64,000 nucleotides of DNA from Unio delphinus (taxonomy: Eukaryota > Mollusca > Bivalvia > Unionida > Unionidae), in the NCBI GenBank assembly GCA_029339505.1, contig JAQISU010000097.1:5117001-5181000 (forward strand). Reading direction: 5' to 3'. The notes below the pieces were generated by a model. The model searched no databases, had not been told where the DNA came from, and saw only the letters and a program-made list of their open reading frames with translations. Below, piece after piece: positions 47,478 through 49,860 of the stretch (position 1 is its first letter; the number at the start of each line of letters is the position of its first letter). Both the position numbers and the translations under genes were made by a program.

Positions 47478-49350
47478 ATTATTATTATTATTATTATTAT
47501 TAAATATTTCTGGATATTAAACAAACTATATTTCCTCACCAAGATTTTGAATGTCTGAGAATCATTTGTAAAAAATAAAACATGGCCTTTAATAACCATT
47601 ATATACACAAGTACAATACTGAAGGCAGATTCTATTGAATACCTCACTATAATGCCATTCAATATAAGGTTAATATGATCATAACTCCAATTTCATTACA
47701 CAGTAACGAAATTATATATAATCTACTTCATTACAAGTTGCTTTCACTATAATGTAGTATACTCAATGACTCCCATGAACAGCATCAATAAAGGCTTATT
47801 ATTTATATTTCTCAGGTACTTAATTATAAGACAATTACACTTAGTATACTCCATGACTTCCATGAACAGCATCAATTAAGGTTTATTATTTATATTTCTC
47901 AGGTACTTAATTATAAGACAATTACACTTAGTATACTCCATGACTCCCATGAACAGCATCAATTAAGGCTTATTATTTATATTTCTCAGGTACTTAATTA
48001 TAAGACAATTACACTTAATGTAATCCATGACTCCCAAGTCAAATGAGGGATTTATGATATATGAATCAAGTACTTAATGACAAAACAGTTCATGCACTCC
48101 ATGACTCCCATAGACAGAAGTCTAATGCGAGATTTGCATCAAGTATTTAATTACTAAACAGCATCATTCCATGCGCGTGTACTACCATGGAAAGCATTAT
48201 AATATTGTAGTGCTATTAATAACTGACTGGAATTTCTACCAATCAAAAAAGTGCAGTGATTATTTTAGGTCTATTTTGCAATTTCTAAGTCAGTATATAT
48301 CTCACTAAAAGGTACTCCAGATTTTCACAGATGAGTATTATTATAAGCATAATGTATTATATTATAAGATGTTCTAAATGTTATGTTGTGTACCCCACAT
48401 GTTCCACTGAGGAGTACAATTATATGTATCGTATCGTGTACTTCATTACTAGATGGTCTTGACATAAGGTGGTTCATTCCATGGTTCTCATGGACAACAA
48501 TTTAATGAGCTTGTTACAGTAAGTAATTCTATCATCTCCCTTCCTTGCCTCTAAACATGGTGATTTCTGCTGATTATGAAATTATCAGTTTACATGTTTT
48601 CCTGCCAGATTTATTACTATTGTAACAGACAAGTTTTTCTTTACCTAACATTCACTAGGCATTTTGAATTCAAAGGCAGCCAAAATAAATATCCCTAATT
48701 TACAGGTACAGCTATACTTTATCTTGGAGGAAAATTCAGACGTTTAATCTATTTGTTTTCATTAATAAAGATTCTCAGGTGCAAAAGTTTAAAATTATTA
48801 TTCATCTTTTCTACATTCTCTATCTCTCTGACAAATTCAAACATTTTCAAAAGATAAAAATTTGAGCATTTTAGCAAATCATGGTCAGGGAATTTTATCC
48901 ATATATAACGACATCCTGCAAACATGACAAGGATAATTCCCATCACTGTATGGTCTGGAAACTGATGGAAAAAATTTGTACAATCCGGGTTTTATACAGC
49001 ATCCTGGCAGACATTTGGACATCAATGAGCTGTACTTTAAGATTAAGGATGTTTATTTGCTTTTGTTCATAACCTCTTACACATTTTTCACTCTATCATG
49101 CTGGGGAAATGGATCCAAATGGCGTTTCCAAGGACACATACACACAGGCAGCCAAAATAGACTGGTCTCGGAGGGTATCGATTCAATGATGCAAAGATTA
49201 TGCAGTAGCTTGAGTTTACACACTTACCTGTATATATCTGTTAGAGTGTGGAATCTGCAGACGAATTTGCAGGGATTCCTCAAGGTTCTCTACTTGGATA
49301 GGCGTCCCCTCGCATGTGTACAGTGATAATGAGCTCACCTGGGATTGCAC
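691..49350 (-). CDS. Polycystin-1-like membrane protein (PKD1/PKD1L family), 30 exons, 5' end not in window
   Basis: Large receptor/channel-like membrane protein. Thirty exons with GT-AG borders chain without a phase error into 1544 codons plus stop. Domains by residue of this partial protein: GAIN-like region 1-212; GPS about 175-225, with four Cys, two Trp and the cleavage tripeptide HLT at 216-218; TM1 about 246-265; PLAT about 293-405; TM2 and TM3 in 421-518; Ser-rich cytosolic loop 519-701; TM4-TM5 in 702-790; basic linker to 863; TM6 about 868-882; TOP domain about 885-1080; S2-S6 about 1085-1296 with pore segment LLIGETPF; cytosolic tail 1297-1544. Eleven membrane spans match polycystin-1 topology. 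PKD1 relatives pair with PKD2-type subunits in cilia, sperm or sensory cells; that role is family knowledge. Which paralogue (PKD1, PKD1L1, PKD1L2, PKD1L3, PKDREJ) cannot be settled, because the diagnostic N-terminal ectodomain is absent. Odd points: a short TOP domain and arrays on many splice sites. Confidence 0.93.
1141..1307. repeat. Two-copy tandem duplication, about 85 bp
   Basis: ACTATGGTTCAAGTTAACCT occurs at about 1153 and 1238, each followed by a matching stretch through CCAAATTTCAA and TAGATATTGAC. Intronic, between exons 30 and 29. Confidence 0.75.
1308..2050. other. Intron sequence, nothing recognised
   Basis: AT-rich intron between the last two exons. No coding pattern, RNA gene or repeat recognised. 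Confidence 0.5.
2059..3500 (+). mobile_element. Decayed non-LTR retrotransposon fragment
   Basis: The plus strand encodes RILQKYHVPENFRN, then QRFEVSIETGCTI, close to the R-x-E-x-G-I-x-x-G-C-x-I motif of a reverse-transcriptase type common in marine invertebrates. Around 3070-3115 another frame reads EKQADVNGQLKFP, like the region downstream of RT in the same elements. Many stops and shifts show it is dead; outer ends not defined. Confidence 0.5.
3701..3849 (-). CDS. PKD1-like exon 29, coiled-coil tail
   Basis: 149 nt between CTCAAG and GTATGG. Reads HRVQKIEDNLYSQEPYLAQL then KLDNQRDEEI, a short predicted coiled coil similar in position to the C-terminal coiled coil by which PKD1 binds PKD2. 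Confidence 0.92.
4324..4700. repeat. 35-bp minisatellite, about 11 copies
   Basis: Core GCAATGTTAAGGAAATCTTG repeated with period 34-36; small indels between units. Lies in the intron directly downstream of exon 28, but does not include the exon end. Confidence 0.92.
4749..4913 (-). CDS. PKD1-like exon 28, cytosolic tail
   Basis: 55 codons, phase 0, acceptor TTATAG, donor GTTTGT. Reads AEIEYQVDELLFRMNAL, a heptad-like helix, then an acidic Gly/Ser-rich end (SDGTFGAGDDGISSGGSE). Confidence 0.92.
5304..5465 (-). CDS. PKD1-like exon 27, cytosolic tail
   Basis: 54 codons, phase 0. Reads MITTLTQQLRSRRGKKVS then FTELLHLYWEKYQLWAGLKK; amphipathic tail following S6. Confidence 0.93.
5711..5932 (-). 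CDS. PKD1-like exon 26, S5, pore and S6
   Basis: 74 codons, phase 0, acceptor CTTATAG, donor GTAAGT. Reads AMFLLLLAYTSLGRMLFG (S5), FRDLWTSLLGMTALLIGE (pore helix and filter-like turn), and FAQIFIFSFCVFVTGLLTSY (S6). Glu at the turn stands where PKD2-type channels have the Asp of LGD. The acceptor is the first copy of a 3' splice-site array upstream (to 6290). Confidence 0.96.
5930..6290. repeat. 37-41 bp array of 3' splice sites, about 9 copies
   Basis: The first copy contains the acceptor of exon 26 plus its first three bases. On the minus strand a unit runs GATACTAATTACTC...ATGATCTTATAG/GCC, so it repeats a branchpoint-like TACTAAT about 20 nt before an AG. Some copies carry an altered AG region. 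Confidence 0.9.
6291..6923. other. Intron 25 interior
   Basis: AT-rich sequence with homopolymer runs; no gene or repeat family recognised. Confidence 0.5.
6924..8016. repeat. 66-bp minisatellite, about 16 copies, open on the plus strand
   Basis: Unit of 66 bp (22 codons), highly uniform, core TGTGACAAAGAGAACGAGG. The plus strand reads without stop as repeats of HISHCDKENEVIVTSQDQP, broken once by a 1-bp deletion near 7437. Variants cluster: GGTGTCAC in the first three units, GATGTCCC in a middle block, CTAGAACAG in the last three. Intronic in the PKD1-like gene, antisense to it; no start context, splice site or homology supports a gene. Confidence 0.95.
8327..8461 (-). CDS. PKD1-like exon 25, S4 and S4-S5 linker
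   Basis: 45 codons, phase 0, acceptor GTTGCAG, donor GTATAT. Reads ILRSMVAILLFLQLVKSLHL then FRPWVNFVIVYRKSRRQL, as expected between S4 and S5. The following intron holds the 66-bp array. Confidence 0.95.
8541..8599. repeat. (GT)n microsatellite
   Basis: About 20 GT dinucleotides with a few interruptions, followed by a G run, just upstream of exon 25's acceptor. Confidence 0.95.
8606..8770. repeat. DIRS-like inverted terminal repeat, low-coordinate end
   Basis: Pairs in inverted orientation with 12720-12885; similar through about 150 bp with mismatches and indels. Confidence 0.6.
9168..9900 (-). pseudogene. DIRS-like RNase H and downstream polymerase remnant
   Basis: Reads in three successive frames on the minus strand. 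HMRPLQFLLLASWKP begins it, followed by SSIHINNLEVKATI and DGTSIIAYLGHQGDTHAP; the D...A-Y-x-x-x-Q-G-x-T-H block is the RNase H motif of these elements. Frameshifts make it non-functional. Confidence 0.68.
9903..10842 (+). mobile_element. hAT-family DNA transposon, 940 bp, internally deleted
   Basis: Ends TAGGGATGTTAA and TTAACATCCCTA are perfect inverted repeats, and the element is flanked by the 8-bp target duplication GTCCCGAT (9895-9902 and 10843-10850), diagnostic of hAT elements. Subterminal CGATAATCGGTTTT motifs recur at both ends in inverted order. It holds only the N-terminal transposase remnant. It sits inside the DIRS-like polymerase region. Confidence 0.93.
10305..10690 (+). pseudogene. 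hAT transposase N-terminal remnant with BED zinc finger
   Basis: Starts MAGRINKSDVWENFE, then CCKLCSQQISRSGGTTTGL and HAHLRSKHPG, a C-x2-C...H-x4-H BED-type zinc finger. After a frameshift near 10515 it continues with AESNSFHDLMALVEPQYRPP, the usual hAT segment after BED. The catalytic part is missing, so the element cannot move itself. Confidence 0.85.
10943..11364 (-). pseudogene. DIRS-like reverse transcriptase remnant
   Basis: METTSSILNGLRQ at the high end is like the F-x-M-E-T start of DIRS RT palm motifs; the lower frame has WLIHNVQIQSLYQEL and LLPNLKELECTPLQDL, matching the segment after the catalytic Y-x-D-D. The frame change between them and the lost D-D indicate decay. Confidence 0.62.
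11365..12719. other. 5' part of DIRS-like element, not resolved
   Basis: Between the RT remnant and the outer terminal repeat, where a gag-like gene would lie. Only short broken frames; nothing I can name. Confidence 0.4.
12720..12885. repeat. DIRS-like inverted terminal repeat, high-coordinate end
   Basis: Reverse complement resembles 8606-8770, including the CTTACC-ATGG-TATTG edge and the GACAATTCCT inner part. Confidence 0.6.
13086..13193. repeat. Three copies of TTTTGGCAGGCA, the last with an inverted arm
   Basis: GTACATTTTGGCAGGCATTTGCC type units at about 13090, 13125 and 13155. The third is followed at 13170-13185 by AAAATGTTGTACATAGGC, its inverted complement, giving a possible hairpin. 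Confidence 0.75.
13457..13597 (-). CDS. PKD1-like exon 24, S3
   Basis: 47 codons, phase 0, acceptor TTTGCAG, donor GTATGT. Hydrophobic span MTCIVGISYMTAFVCRFIL, then EAFVSLSFITTWDL leading into S4. Confidence 0.93.
13768..14035 (-). mobile_element. tRNA-derived SINE, family B
   Basis: Reverse strand has GTTCTAAAGTGCT (A box) and GGGTTCAAGTC (B box) at its 5' end near 14030-13940, followed by a body that ends with GGCGTTAAACC near 13790. Matches 31391-31645 over nearly its whole length. Confidence 0.75.
14359..14565. repeat. Degenerate repeat reaching the donor of exon 23
   Basis: GTGAATAGGTCTGGTAAA-like blocks recur at 14365, 14400, 14450, 14480 and 14510. The last, GTGAATACCTCGGGTAAA, is the donor and end of exon 23. 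Confidence 0.6.
14548..14649 (-). CDS. PKD1-like exon 23, S2
   Basis: 34 codons, phase 0. Reads LLFFLLMLNKLRREL then MKQKKDYL, the end of S2 and the basic S2-S3 linker. The donor region resembles a degenerate repeat just downstream. Confidence 0.92.
15593..15827 (-). CDS. PKD1-like exon 22, TOP domain end and S2 start
   Basis: 235 nt, acceptor TTGCAG, donor GTACAT. Reads LEALDWLDTQTLAVHVELSA, YNAPKNLFC and TQLFRYVTGWDNF; the W-L-D-x-x-T-x-A-V and Y-N-A-x-x-N-L-F-C motifs identify a polycystin channel domain unambiguously. Confidence 0.97.
16020..16190. repeat. 42-bp array over the 5' splice site of exon 21, 4 copies
   Basis: Each unit holds the last 16 exon bases (AGCTAAATAAGTCCAG on the minus strand) and the donor GTATAC (GTATAG in one copy). 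The unit is a multiple of three and has no stop in frame, so each extra copy used would add 14 residues (YTTSFLGIQLNKSR). Confidence 0.93.
16165..16385 (-). CDS. PKD1-like exon 21, TOP domain, with a repeated 3' end
   Basis: 221 nt, acceptor TTTCCAG, donor GTATAC. Reads YGSSYIIGQVQIRTVKIEF with four Cys further on, and ends IQLNKS plus two bases of a split Arg codon. The last 16 nt and the donor are tandemly repeated at 42-bp spacing, giving alternative in-frame ends at 16123, 16081 and 16039. The Tyr-Gly-Gly-Gly-Tyr type loop expected in this part of TOP is not present. Confidence 0.88.
16386..16880. other. Intron 20 interior
   Basis: No coding or repeat signal beyond a short GAAGGGATTT duplication near 16640-16680. 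Confidence 0.5.
16880..17300 (-). mobile_element. piggyBac-like transposase remnant
   Basis: Minus strand reads QWNDDLAVFKIDDFDSHVG then LGPLSNVKDFFSQFFPK and QDTKWYEIRI, similar in order to the N-terminal piggyBac transposase blocks (F...GP...DFF..FF...W...). Stops are present and ends were not found. Confidence 0.42.
17645..17760. repeat. Fragment of dispersed repeat family C
   Basis: Shows the family's phrases GACAAGAAGTCTGCA, TGGCAGCCATATTGGAT and GGCACCATAATAA. See 22795-23725. Confidence 0.5.
17894..18023 (-). CDS. PKD1-like exon 20, TOP domain
   Basis: 130 nt. Reads SGNPAFQSIKNRHDWYRWSQ then SLLDALYPN; the F-x-x-I...D-W-Y-x-W...L-L-D-x-L-Y block is typical for polycystins after S1. 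Confidence 0.93.
18024..18447. other. Intron 19, upper part
   Basis: No recognisable gene or repeat. Confidence 0.5.
18448..19170. mobile_element. Possible non-autonomous DNA transposon with terminal inverted repeats
   Basis: ACCGTAAAACCTACTATTAG at 18446 and the reverse complement of the right end, CAGTAAAACCTGTTTTAAG near 19168, match over about 25 bp, both leading into TGACC/AGACC. No transposase inside; target duplication not identified. Confidence 0.4.
19275..19419. repeat. 70-bp duplication at the donor of exon 19
   Basis: TGGCCTCACCTGACAAA occurs at 19341 and at the true exon border (19411). On the minus strand both read TTTGTCAG/GTGAGGCCA. The block GGCTGCTTTA-ACNGGGTTCATTGTA is also doubled. 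Confidence 0.9.
19420..19530 (-). CDS. PKD1-like exon 19, TM6/S1
   Basis: 111 nt between TTGGCAG and GTGAGG. Encodes FLLVVVLLLVMAYGKD and then PFYLNEAFKNAF, the start of the TOP domain. A second copy of its end and donor lies 70 bp downstream (next to 19350). Confidence 0.94.
19699..19935. repeat. 63-bp minisatellite, 3.8 copies
   Basis: Nearly identical units, core AGCACCTGCATAGGGTTATA. In the intron after exon 18; does not reach the exon. Confidence 0.95.
20023..20141 (-). CDS. PKD1-like exon 18, linker before TM6
   Basis: 119 nt. Reads RSRYLRFARPPSEKRLLDAR, the conserved basic R-Y-L-x-x-A-R-P-P motif just before the channel domain of PKD1 proteins. Confidence 0.95.
20530..21045. repeat. 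14-15 bp AT-rich array, about 35 copies
   Basis: Alternates CTGTGATTATATTAT and CTGTAATTATATTAT, forming a roughly 29-bp dimer in the later part. Low complexity. Confidence 0.95.
21171..21329 (-). CDS. PKD1-like exon 17, end of TM5 and charged linker
   Basis: 53 codons, phase 0, acceptor TTTACAG, donor GTACAT. Starts IMFLVVYTAFRYR, then a highly charged, coiled-coil-prone stretch (REKAKQDLRRKKNQLE) with three Cys. Confidence 0.92.
21330..22067. other. Intron 16, with SINE fragment
   Basis: Mostly unremarkable AT-rich sequence; a SINE family B fragment lies at 21622-21720. Confidence 0.5.
21622..21720 (-). mobile_element. SINE family B, 3' fragment
   Basis: GTTTTGGGGTTTAATGCTATTTCTCAG resembles the tail of the copies at 13768 and 31391; the tRNA-like head is missing. 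Confidence 0.5.
22478..22562 (-). CDS. PKD1-like exon 16, TM5
   Basis: 85 nt between TTTTTAG and GTTAGT. Reads FGPQKSMMWLQSLYFSFLVC then VFITHPLL, matching the conserved F-G...W-L-x-S...S-F-L pattern of TM5. Confidence 0.94.
22795..23725. repeat. Dispersed repeat family C, several degenerate units
   Basis: Recurring phrases TTCAAGATGGCTGC, CACCATTTTCAT, GGACCAAC and GAAAACCCCAT at about 120-160 bp spacing. Ends near 23700 with GAGTAGCTATGAAGTACGGA and GGACGGCAG, an ending also seen near 29090. Contains four 18-bp TGGACCACAATAACCATC units (23107-23171) and a GT run (23600-23625). Confidence 0.6.
23730..24657. other. Intron 15, nothing recognised
   Basis: Unique-looking AT-rich intron; a short open frame at 24447-24650 has no coding features. 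Confidence 0.5.
24658..24781 (-). CDS. PKD1-like exon 15, TM4
   Basis: 124 nt between TCTTCAG and GTAAGT. Reads LPYWCRYIAWTLCVAISLAC then ATITILYGY; the P-x-W-C-x-Y-x-A-W motif is conserved before TM4 in polycystin-1 proteins. Confidence 0.95.
25080..25490. repeat. 42-bp array over the 5' splice site of exon 14, about 9 copies
   Basis: Minus-strand unit runs GTCATTTTAGTATTAG...CAGAAGTCTGCAG, so each junction is CTGCAG/GTCATT, like the true donor CTGCAG/GTCAGT. The first spacing is 40 bp and later ones 42 (48 once), so downstream donors are out of frame with exon 14. Confidence 0.93.
25481..25717 (-). CDS. PKD1-like exon 14, cytosolic loop
   Basis: 237 nt, acceptor GTCCAG, donor GTCAGT. Ser/Thr-rich (for example SSGFEDASSLL and APSVAESMKTHKPSS), low complexity, ending CGSQKSA. 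The final codons and donor seed a 42-bp tandem array that fills the next 400 bp of intron, so the exact 3' border is uncertain among many similar GTC donors; 25481 is chosen because it keeps frame. Confidence 0.8.
25845..26835. repeat. 27-bp array, about 36 copies, two unit types
   Basis: Core TATCATTTCATGGTCTAA. Types differ in CAAATTAAT versus TGAATTCAT; from 26300 on the two interleave. The 9-codon unit leaves long minus-strand frames (MIINLLDHE) that are a by-product. Confidence 0.95.
26841..27474. other. Intron 13 remainder
   Basis: No gene; a plus-strand open frame at 27047-27331 lacks splice or homology support. Confidence 0.45.
27475..27787 (-). CDS. PKD1-like exon 13, cytosolic loop
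   Basis: 313 nt. Starts PKSASKSKSSDSSEEEQEF, a Ser/Glu-rich stretch with several acidic-directed (CK2-type) Ser sites, and later has a low-complexity Asn/Ser segment. No fold recognised; this loop between TM3 and TM4 is variable in the family. Confidence 0.88.
28060..28787. repeat. Dispersed repeat family C, tandem degenerate units
   Basis: Repeats of TTCAAGATGGC, CCTTGATGAAAACCCCATCT and TTGATATAAACATCCATTT; a 74-bp stretch (GAATTCCCTTGATG...) is doubled at 28232 and 28306. Continues at 29021-29240 after a SINE insertion. Confidence 0.65.
28788..29009 (-). mobile_element. SINE family A, 5'-truncated, with target duplication
   Basis: Matches the body of the family; the tail is (CAAA)n on the minus strand at 28788-28805. 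Flanked by the 11-bp direct repeat TTTCATGTAGG (28777-28787 and 29010-29020), so it inserted into an older family C repeat. Confidence 0.88.
29398..29645 (+). mobile_element. SINE family A, lacking the tRNA head
   Basis: Body from AAAAATGGTACTAACAGCAG through GCAATATGACTGAAAAATTA, like the copy at 176-480. Confidence 0.8.
29738..29900. repeat. 40-bp minisatellite, 4 copies
   Basis: Core CAGTTACATGCCATTTTAAC followed by CCTTTGGCCTGGTA; nearly identical units. Confidence 0.95.
30225..30372. repeat. 49-bp array over the 5' splice site of exon 12, 3 copies
   Basis: The copy at the exon reads CGAAGAAGTAAG/GTGGGTAAC on the minus strand; the next has /GTAGGTAAC, the third /GATGGTAAC. Exon bases are copied into the intron. 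Confidence 0.93.
30327..30446 (-). CDS. PKD1-like exon 12, TM3
   Basis: 40 codons, phase 0, acceptor TTATAG, donor GTGGGT. Hydrophobic span TICCSIIIPVDIFIVFLF followed by the basic RRSK. Exon end plus donor recurs twice downstream at 49-bp spacing; the nearer copy keeps a GT donor (next to 30278), the further one has GA. Confidence 0.94.
30600..31310. repeat. About 22-bp array, some 32 degenerate copies
   Basis: Core CATCCTACACTGTACATCAC, with variants such as CATTATACACTGTGTATCAC. Long plus-strand frames inside are repeat artefacts. Confidence 0.95.
31391..31645 (-). mobile_element. tRNA-derived SINE, family B
   Basis: Second copy of 13768-14035; shares CATGGCAGTGATCCGTAACGG and GGAAGAACC blocks. 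Oriented with its tRNA-like head at the high end. Confidence 0.75.
31878..32325. repeat. 22-bp array with 16-bp short units, about 24 copies
   Basis: Core ATTCACAATCTGGGAGA preceded by CCAGT, TTGGT, CCAGC or nothing. The mixture of 22- and 16-bp units opens overlapping frames in three phases; none is coding. Confidence 0.95.
32625..32798 (-). CDS. PKD1-like exon 11, TM2
   Basis: 58 codons, phase 0. Reads LADYHIWTSILTRPAYSSFL then RIERLTCCLTTLMMYMCLNA; the H-x-W-x-S and R-x-x-R-L-T-C-C blocks are hallmarks of the segment after PLAT in PKD1 proteins. Confidence 0.96.
32799..33229. other. Intron 10, lower part
   Basis: Homopolymer-rich sequence with an imperfect internal duplication (AAAATGAAGC and AAAAAGGTAAATAATGCCAA at 32925 and 33105). 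Confidence 0.5.
33230..34165. repeat. 56-bp minisatellite, degenerate then regular, about 16 copies
   Basis: From 33583 on, units share CATACCTAGACTGGTACACT and CCCTGGATAATAGAA. Before that the same pattern is visible but older. On the minus strand units join as TCTAG/GTATGT. Confidence 0.94.
34495..34604 (-). CDS. PKD1-like exon 10, end of PLAT
   Basis: 110 nt between TATGCAG and GTGAGG. Reads YFFVCERWLAVNEDDGKVER, the conserved last PLAT strand and acidic turn of polycystins. Confidence 0.95.
34605..35237. other. Intron 9
   Basis: AT-rich, no features recognised. Confidence 0.5.
35238..35330. repeat. 43-bp duplication over the 5' splice site of exon 9
   Basis: GAATTTACCTGTATTAAGAT occurs at 35252 and 35295; minus strand CTTAATACAG/GTAAATTC in both. 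Donors next to 35260 and 35303. Confidence 0.93.
35303..35412 (-). CDS. PKD1-like exon 9, PLAT domain core
   Basis: 110 nt between TTTCAAG and GTAAAT. Contains KVQLWHNNFGPNPGWYVSRV and VKDLNT, the strongest PLAT signature. The exon end and donor are duplicated 43 bp downstream (second donor next to 35260). Confidence 0.96.
35413..35938. other. Intron 8
   Basis: Contains short degenerate AACCTTGAAAA-CATAGAAGAAAA repeats at 35410-35600; otherwise plain. Confidence 0.5.
35939..36048 (-). CDS. PKD1-like exon 8, PLAT domain
   Basis: 110 nt between TTTCAG and GTAAGT. Reads ISIILHGEEGMSETREL, the usual second strand and turn of polycystin PLAT domains, followed by FERNSQDKFLLS. Confidence 0.95.
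36185..36415 (+). mobile_element. SINE family A, lacking the tRNA head
   Basis: Body with GGTGTCAGGATAATGTGATT and GCGATACGAGTGAAAACTT; followed by a CA microsatellite at 36426-36452. Confidence 0.82.
36453..37053. other. Intron 7, nothing recognised
   Basis: Plain intron sequence. Confidence 0.5.
37054..37261 (-). CDS. PKD1-like exon 7, TM1 and start of PLAT
   Basis: 208 nt between TTTCTAG and GTATAC. Encodes one long hydrophobic span (MVVITLISLLLLTYIMLMLV, residues 246-265), a charged stop-transfer stretch, then YELTVETGFRQASGTSSK, the first strand of a PLAT domain. Confidence 0.95.
37362..37775. repeat. About 27-bp AT-rich array, some 15 copies
   Basis: Core ATGATAATTACTGGATAATA with TTACTTGATAATA variants. 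Starts about 100 bp upstream of exon 7's acceptor. Confidence 0.93.
37776..38655. other. Intron 6 upper part
   Basis: No gene; imperfect duplication around 38155 and 38220 (GATATACAAAGTCTTACAGTG and GATATACCAAGTTTCAGTG). Confidence 0.5.
38656..38739 (-). CDS. PKD1-like exon 6, GPS cleavage site
   Basis: 84 nt between TTCCAG and GTAGGA. Begins CNHLTAFGSHFELIP. Together with the preceding exon this gives C-R-C-N-H-L-T, the canonical GPS ending; autoproteolysis in this family occurs between L and T. All visible residues needed for cleavage are present. Confidence 0.95.
38878..39283. repeat. 23-bp array, about 17 copies
   Basis: Core AATGACTGGTCAGCATATAT; highly uniform, variants ATACAT and AATAAC. 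Confidence 0.96.
39582..39780 (-). CDS. PKD1-like exon 5, GPS domain first half
   Basis: 199 nt between TTTGTAG and GTTGGT. Carries SGSYYIGIIDATYNVG, then the GPS signature residues ECLYWNPTLEKWKADGCWI with two Cys and conserved Trp, and ends ...DFYFTHC. The codon after this Cys is split by the intron. Confidence 0.95.
40183..40242 (-). CDS. PKD1-like exon 4 (probable), 60 nt, inside a tandem array
   Basis: The lowest-coordinate copy of a 64-bp array differs from the others at its end and reads SSELRTDLALLICLKNTDG, followed by GTAAGTGAG. Taking the TAGTAG border as acceptor gives 60 nt with the same phase on both sides, so it can be included or skipped without a frameshift. Joined to the next exon it gives LKNTDVSGSYYIGI, which reads well as the strand leading into a GPS. 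The weak point is the acceptor, which has little pyrimidine tract and recurs in neighbouring units. Confidence 0.55.
40183..40995. repeat. 64-bp array of intron-like units, 13 copies
   Basis: On the minus strand each unit starts GTAAGTCATCAGAACTAAGG and ends AAAACTAATAGTAG, a GT-AG unit with a branchpoint-like ACTAATA. Most junctions read TAGTAG/GTAAGT; a few are mutated (for example GTTAAG, GCAAGT). The lowest copy is the probable exon 4. Confidence 0.95.
41283..41879. repeat. 58-bp array of 5' splice-site copies with a 174-bp higher-order period
   Basis: Each unit copies the end of exon 3: minus strand GAACACTGAATG/GTGAGTATAAC. Three distinguishable unit types follow each other; the marker CATAATGACAC recurs at 41377, 41551 and 41725, exactly 174 bp apart. 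Confidence 0.95.
41880..41980 (-). CDS. PKD1-like exon 3, GAIN-like region
   Basis: 101 nt, acceptor TTTCAG, donor GTGAGT, phases 2 in and 1 out. Contains YIFKQDFSSEDTNLTIFMPP. Its last bases and donor are repeated about ten times in the intron just downstream (41283-41879), so several competing GTGAGT donors follow it. Confidence 0.85.
41981..42647. other. Intron 2 lower part
   Basis: No features recognised. Confidence 0.5.
42648..43338. repeat. 33-bp minisatellite, about 21 copies
   Basis: Core TCACTTGCTTCCCTTGCTAT; units nearly identical with CCATG/CTATG and GGC/AGC variants. Being 11 codons long it is open on the plus strand (AFHLLPLLSMM) for the whole array and partly on the minus strand (MPSWIAREASE). 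Confidence 0.96.
43339..44324. other. Intron 2 middle
   Basis: About 1 kb without recognisable features; short open frames lack support. Confidence 0.5.
44325..44635. repeat. 29-bp array, about 10 copies
   Basis: Core AGCAGTCCACAATGAAAAAC; ends about 155 bp from exon 2. Confidence 0.95.
44791..44945 (-). CDS. PKD1-like exon 2, GAIN-like region
   Basis: 155 nt between TTTCAG and GTATTT, starting in phase 0 and leaving two bases that the next exon completes. Reads through RKWQMNMHQFNVSKTN and LHLLIELYPIQEGRLFPVSV, an alternating hydrophobic pattern fitting beta strands of a GAIN-like fold. N-glycosylation sequon NVS fits an extracellular position. Confidence 0.85.
45185..45700. repeat. About 37-bp degenerate array, some 14 copies
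   Basis: Phrases AAGACCAAGAGATCA and CACATTTAAACTATGGAG repeat with changes. Confidence 0.92.
45739..45810 (+). mobile_element. tRNA-like SINE head
   Basis: GGTTAGTGGCTAGTGTCAC followed by GCTGGTTCAAATCCTACC resembles A and B boxes of a tRNA-derived SINE; the body is not one of the families above. Confidence 0.45.
45885..46085. repeat. 44-bp array, about 4.5 copies
   Basis: Core CCTACACCCTTCTGGCTATG with GATCATGATAGAGTTC. Confidence 0.93.
46086..46732. other. Intron 1 middle
   Basis: No features recognised. Confidence 0.5.
46733..47368. repeat. 23-bp array, about 27 copies
   Basis: Core CACTCACATTAATATACTG, alternating GTTGC and GTAGT types; on the minus strand every unit carries GTGAGTG, a donor-like motif, but no exon end is joined to it. 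Confidence 0.95.
47438..47502. repeat. (ATT)n microsatellite
   Basis: About 20 ATT triplets with one interruption. Confidence 0.97.
47750..48020. repeat. 87-bp tandem repeat, 3 copies
   Basis: GTATACTCCATGACT-type starts at 47757, 47844 and 47931; high identity, then decays. Confidence 0.93.
48021..49227. other. Intron 1, near exon 1
   Basis: About 1.2 kb with a partial decayed copy of the 87-bp unit at 48020-48140; otherwise nothing recognised. Confidence 0.45.
49228..49350 (-). CDS. PKD1-like exon 1 (window numbering), GAIN-like region
   Basis: 41 codons, phase 0 at both ends, acceptor TCCAG and donor GTAAGT. Contains SLYTCEGTPIQVENLEESL, a strand pattern typical of the extracellular region before the GPS of polycystins. 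First exon recognised; earlier exons are upstream of it. Confidence 0.82.
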
Positions 49351-49564
49351 CTGGATTGAAGAAAAGAGAATTCAGTTTGAATATACAGATGCATTTGTGA
49401 AGGTATATAGGCATATAATATACATTATACATACTAGTACACAGATGGAATCAAAAATGGATGCATAATACAAACCTTATTACACATATTAAATATGTAT
49501 GCAAGTATGCAGACCTGAATGATGGTATAGGTAGTGTGTGTGTGTGATTTCGATTATACATGTA

Positions 49565-49860
49565 ACTTTAACAATTTTTCAGTCATATCACCATGATGTC
49601 TGCAGTGTGACAGTTTACACTGATGTAGATCACTGGGGCATCATGCTGCAGACATGTAGTATGATGTCCCACCCAGTCACATTATCCTGACACCAGGCTG
49701 ACCAGTCCTAAAACTAACCTCTTAATGCTGAGCACCAAGTGAGGCAGCTGTTAGTATCATTTTTTGCAAGTCTTTGGTATAACTCGGCTGGGGATCAAAC
49801 CCACGACCTCCCACTACCATGGTGGATGCTCTAACCACTAGGCCACTGAGGTGGTACACA
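49565..49860 (-). mobile_element. SINE family A, full length with tRNA head
   Basis: Minus strand starts with CTCAGTGGCCTAGTGGTTAG (A box) and GTGGGTTTGATCCCC (B box), then the family body to GATATGACTGAAAAATTG. Best-preserved copy in the window. Confidence 0.9.
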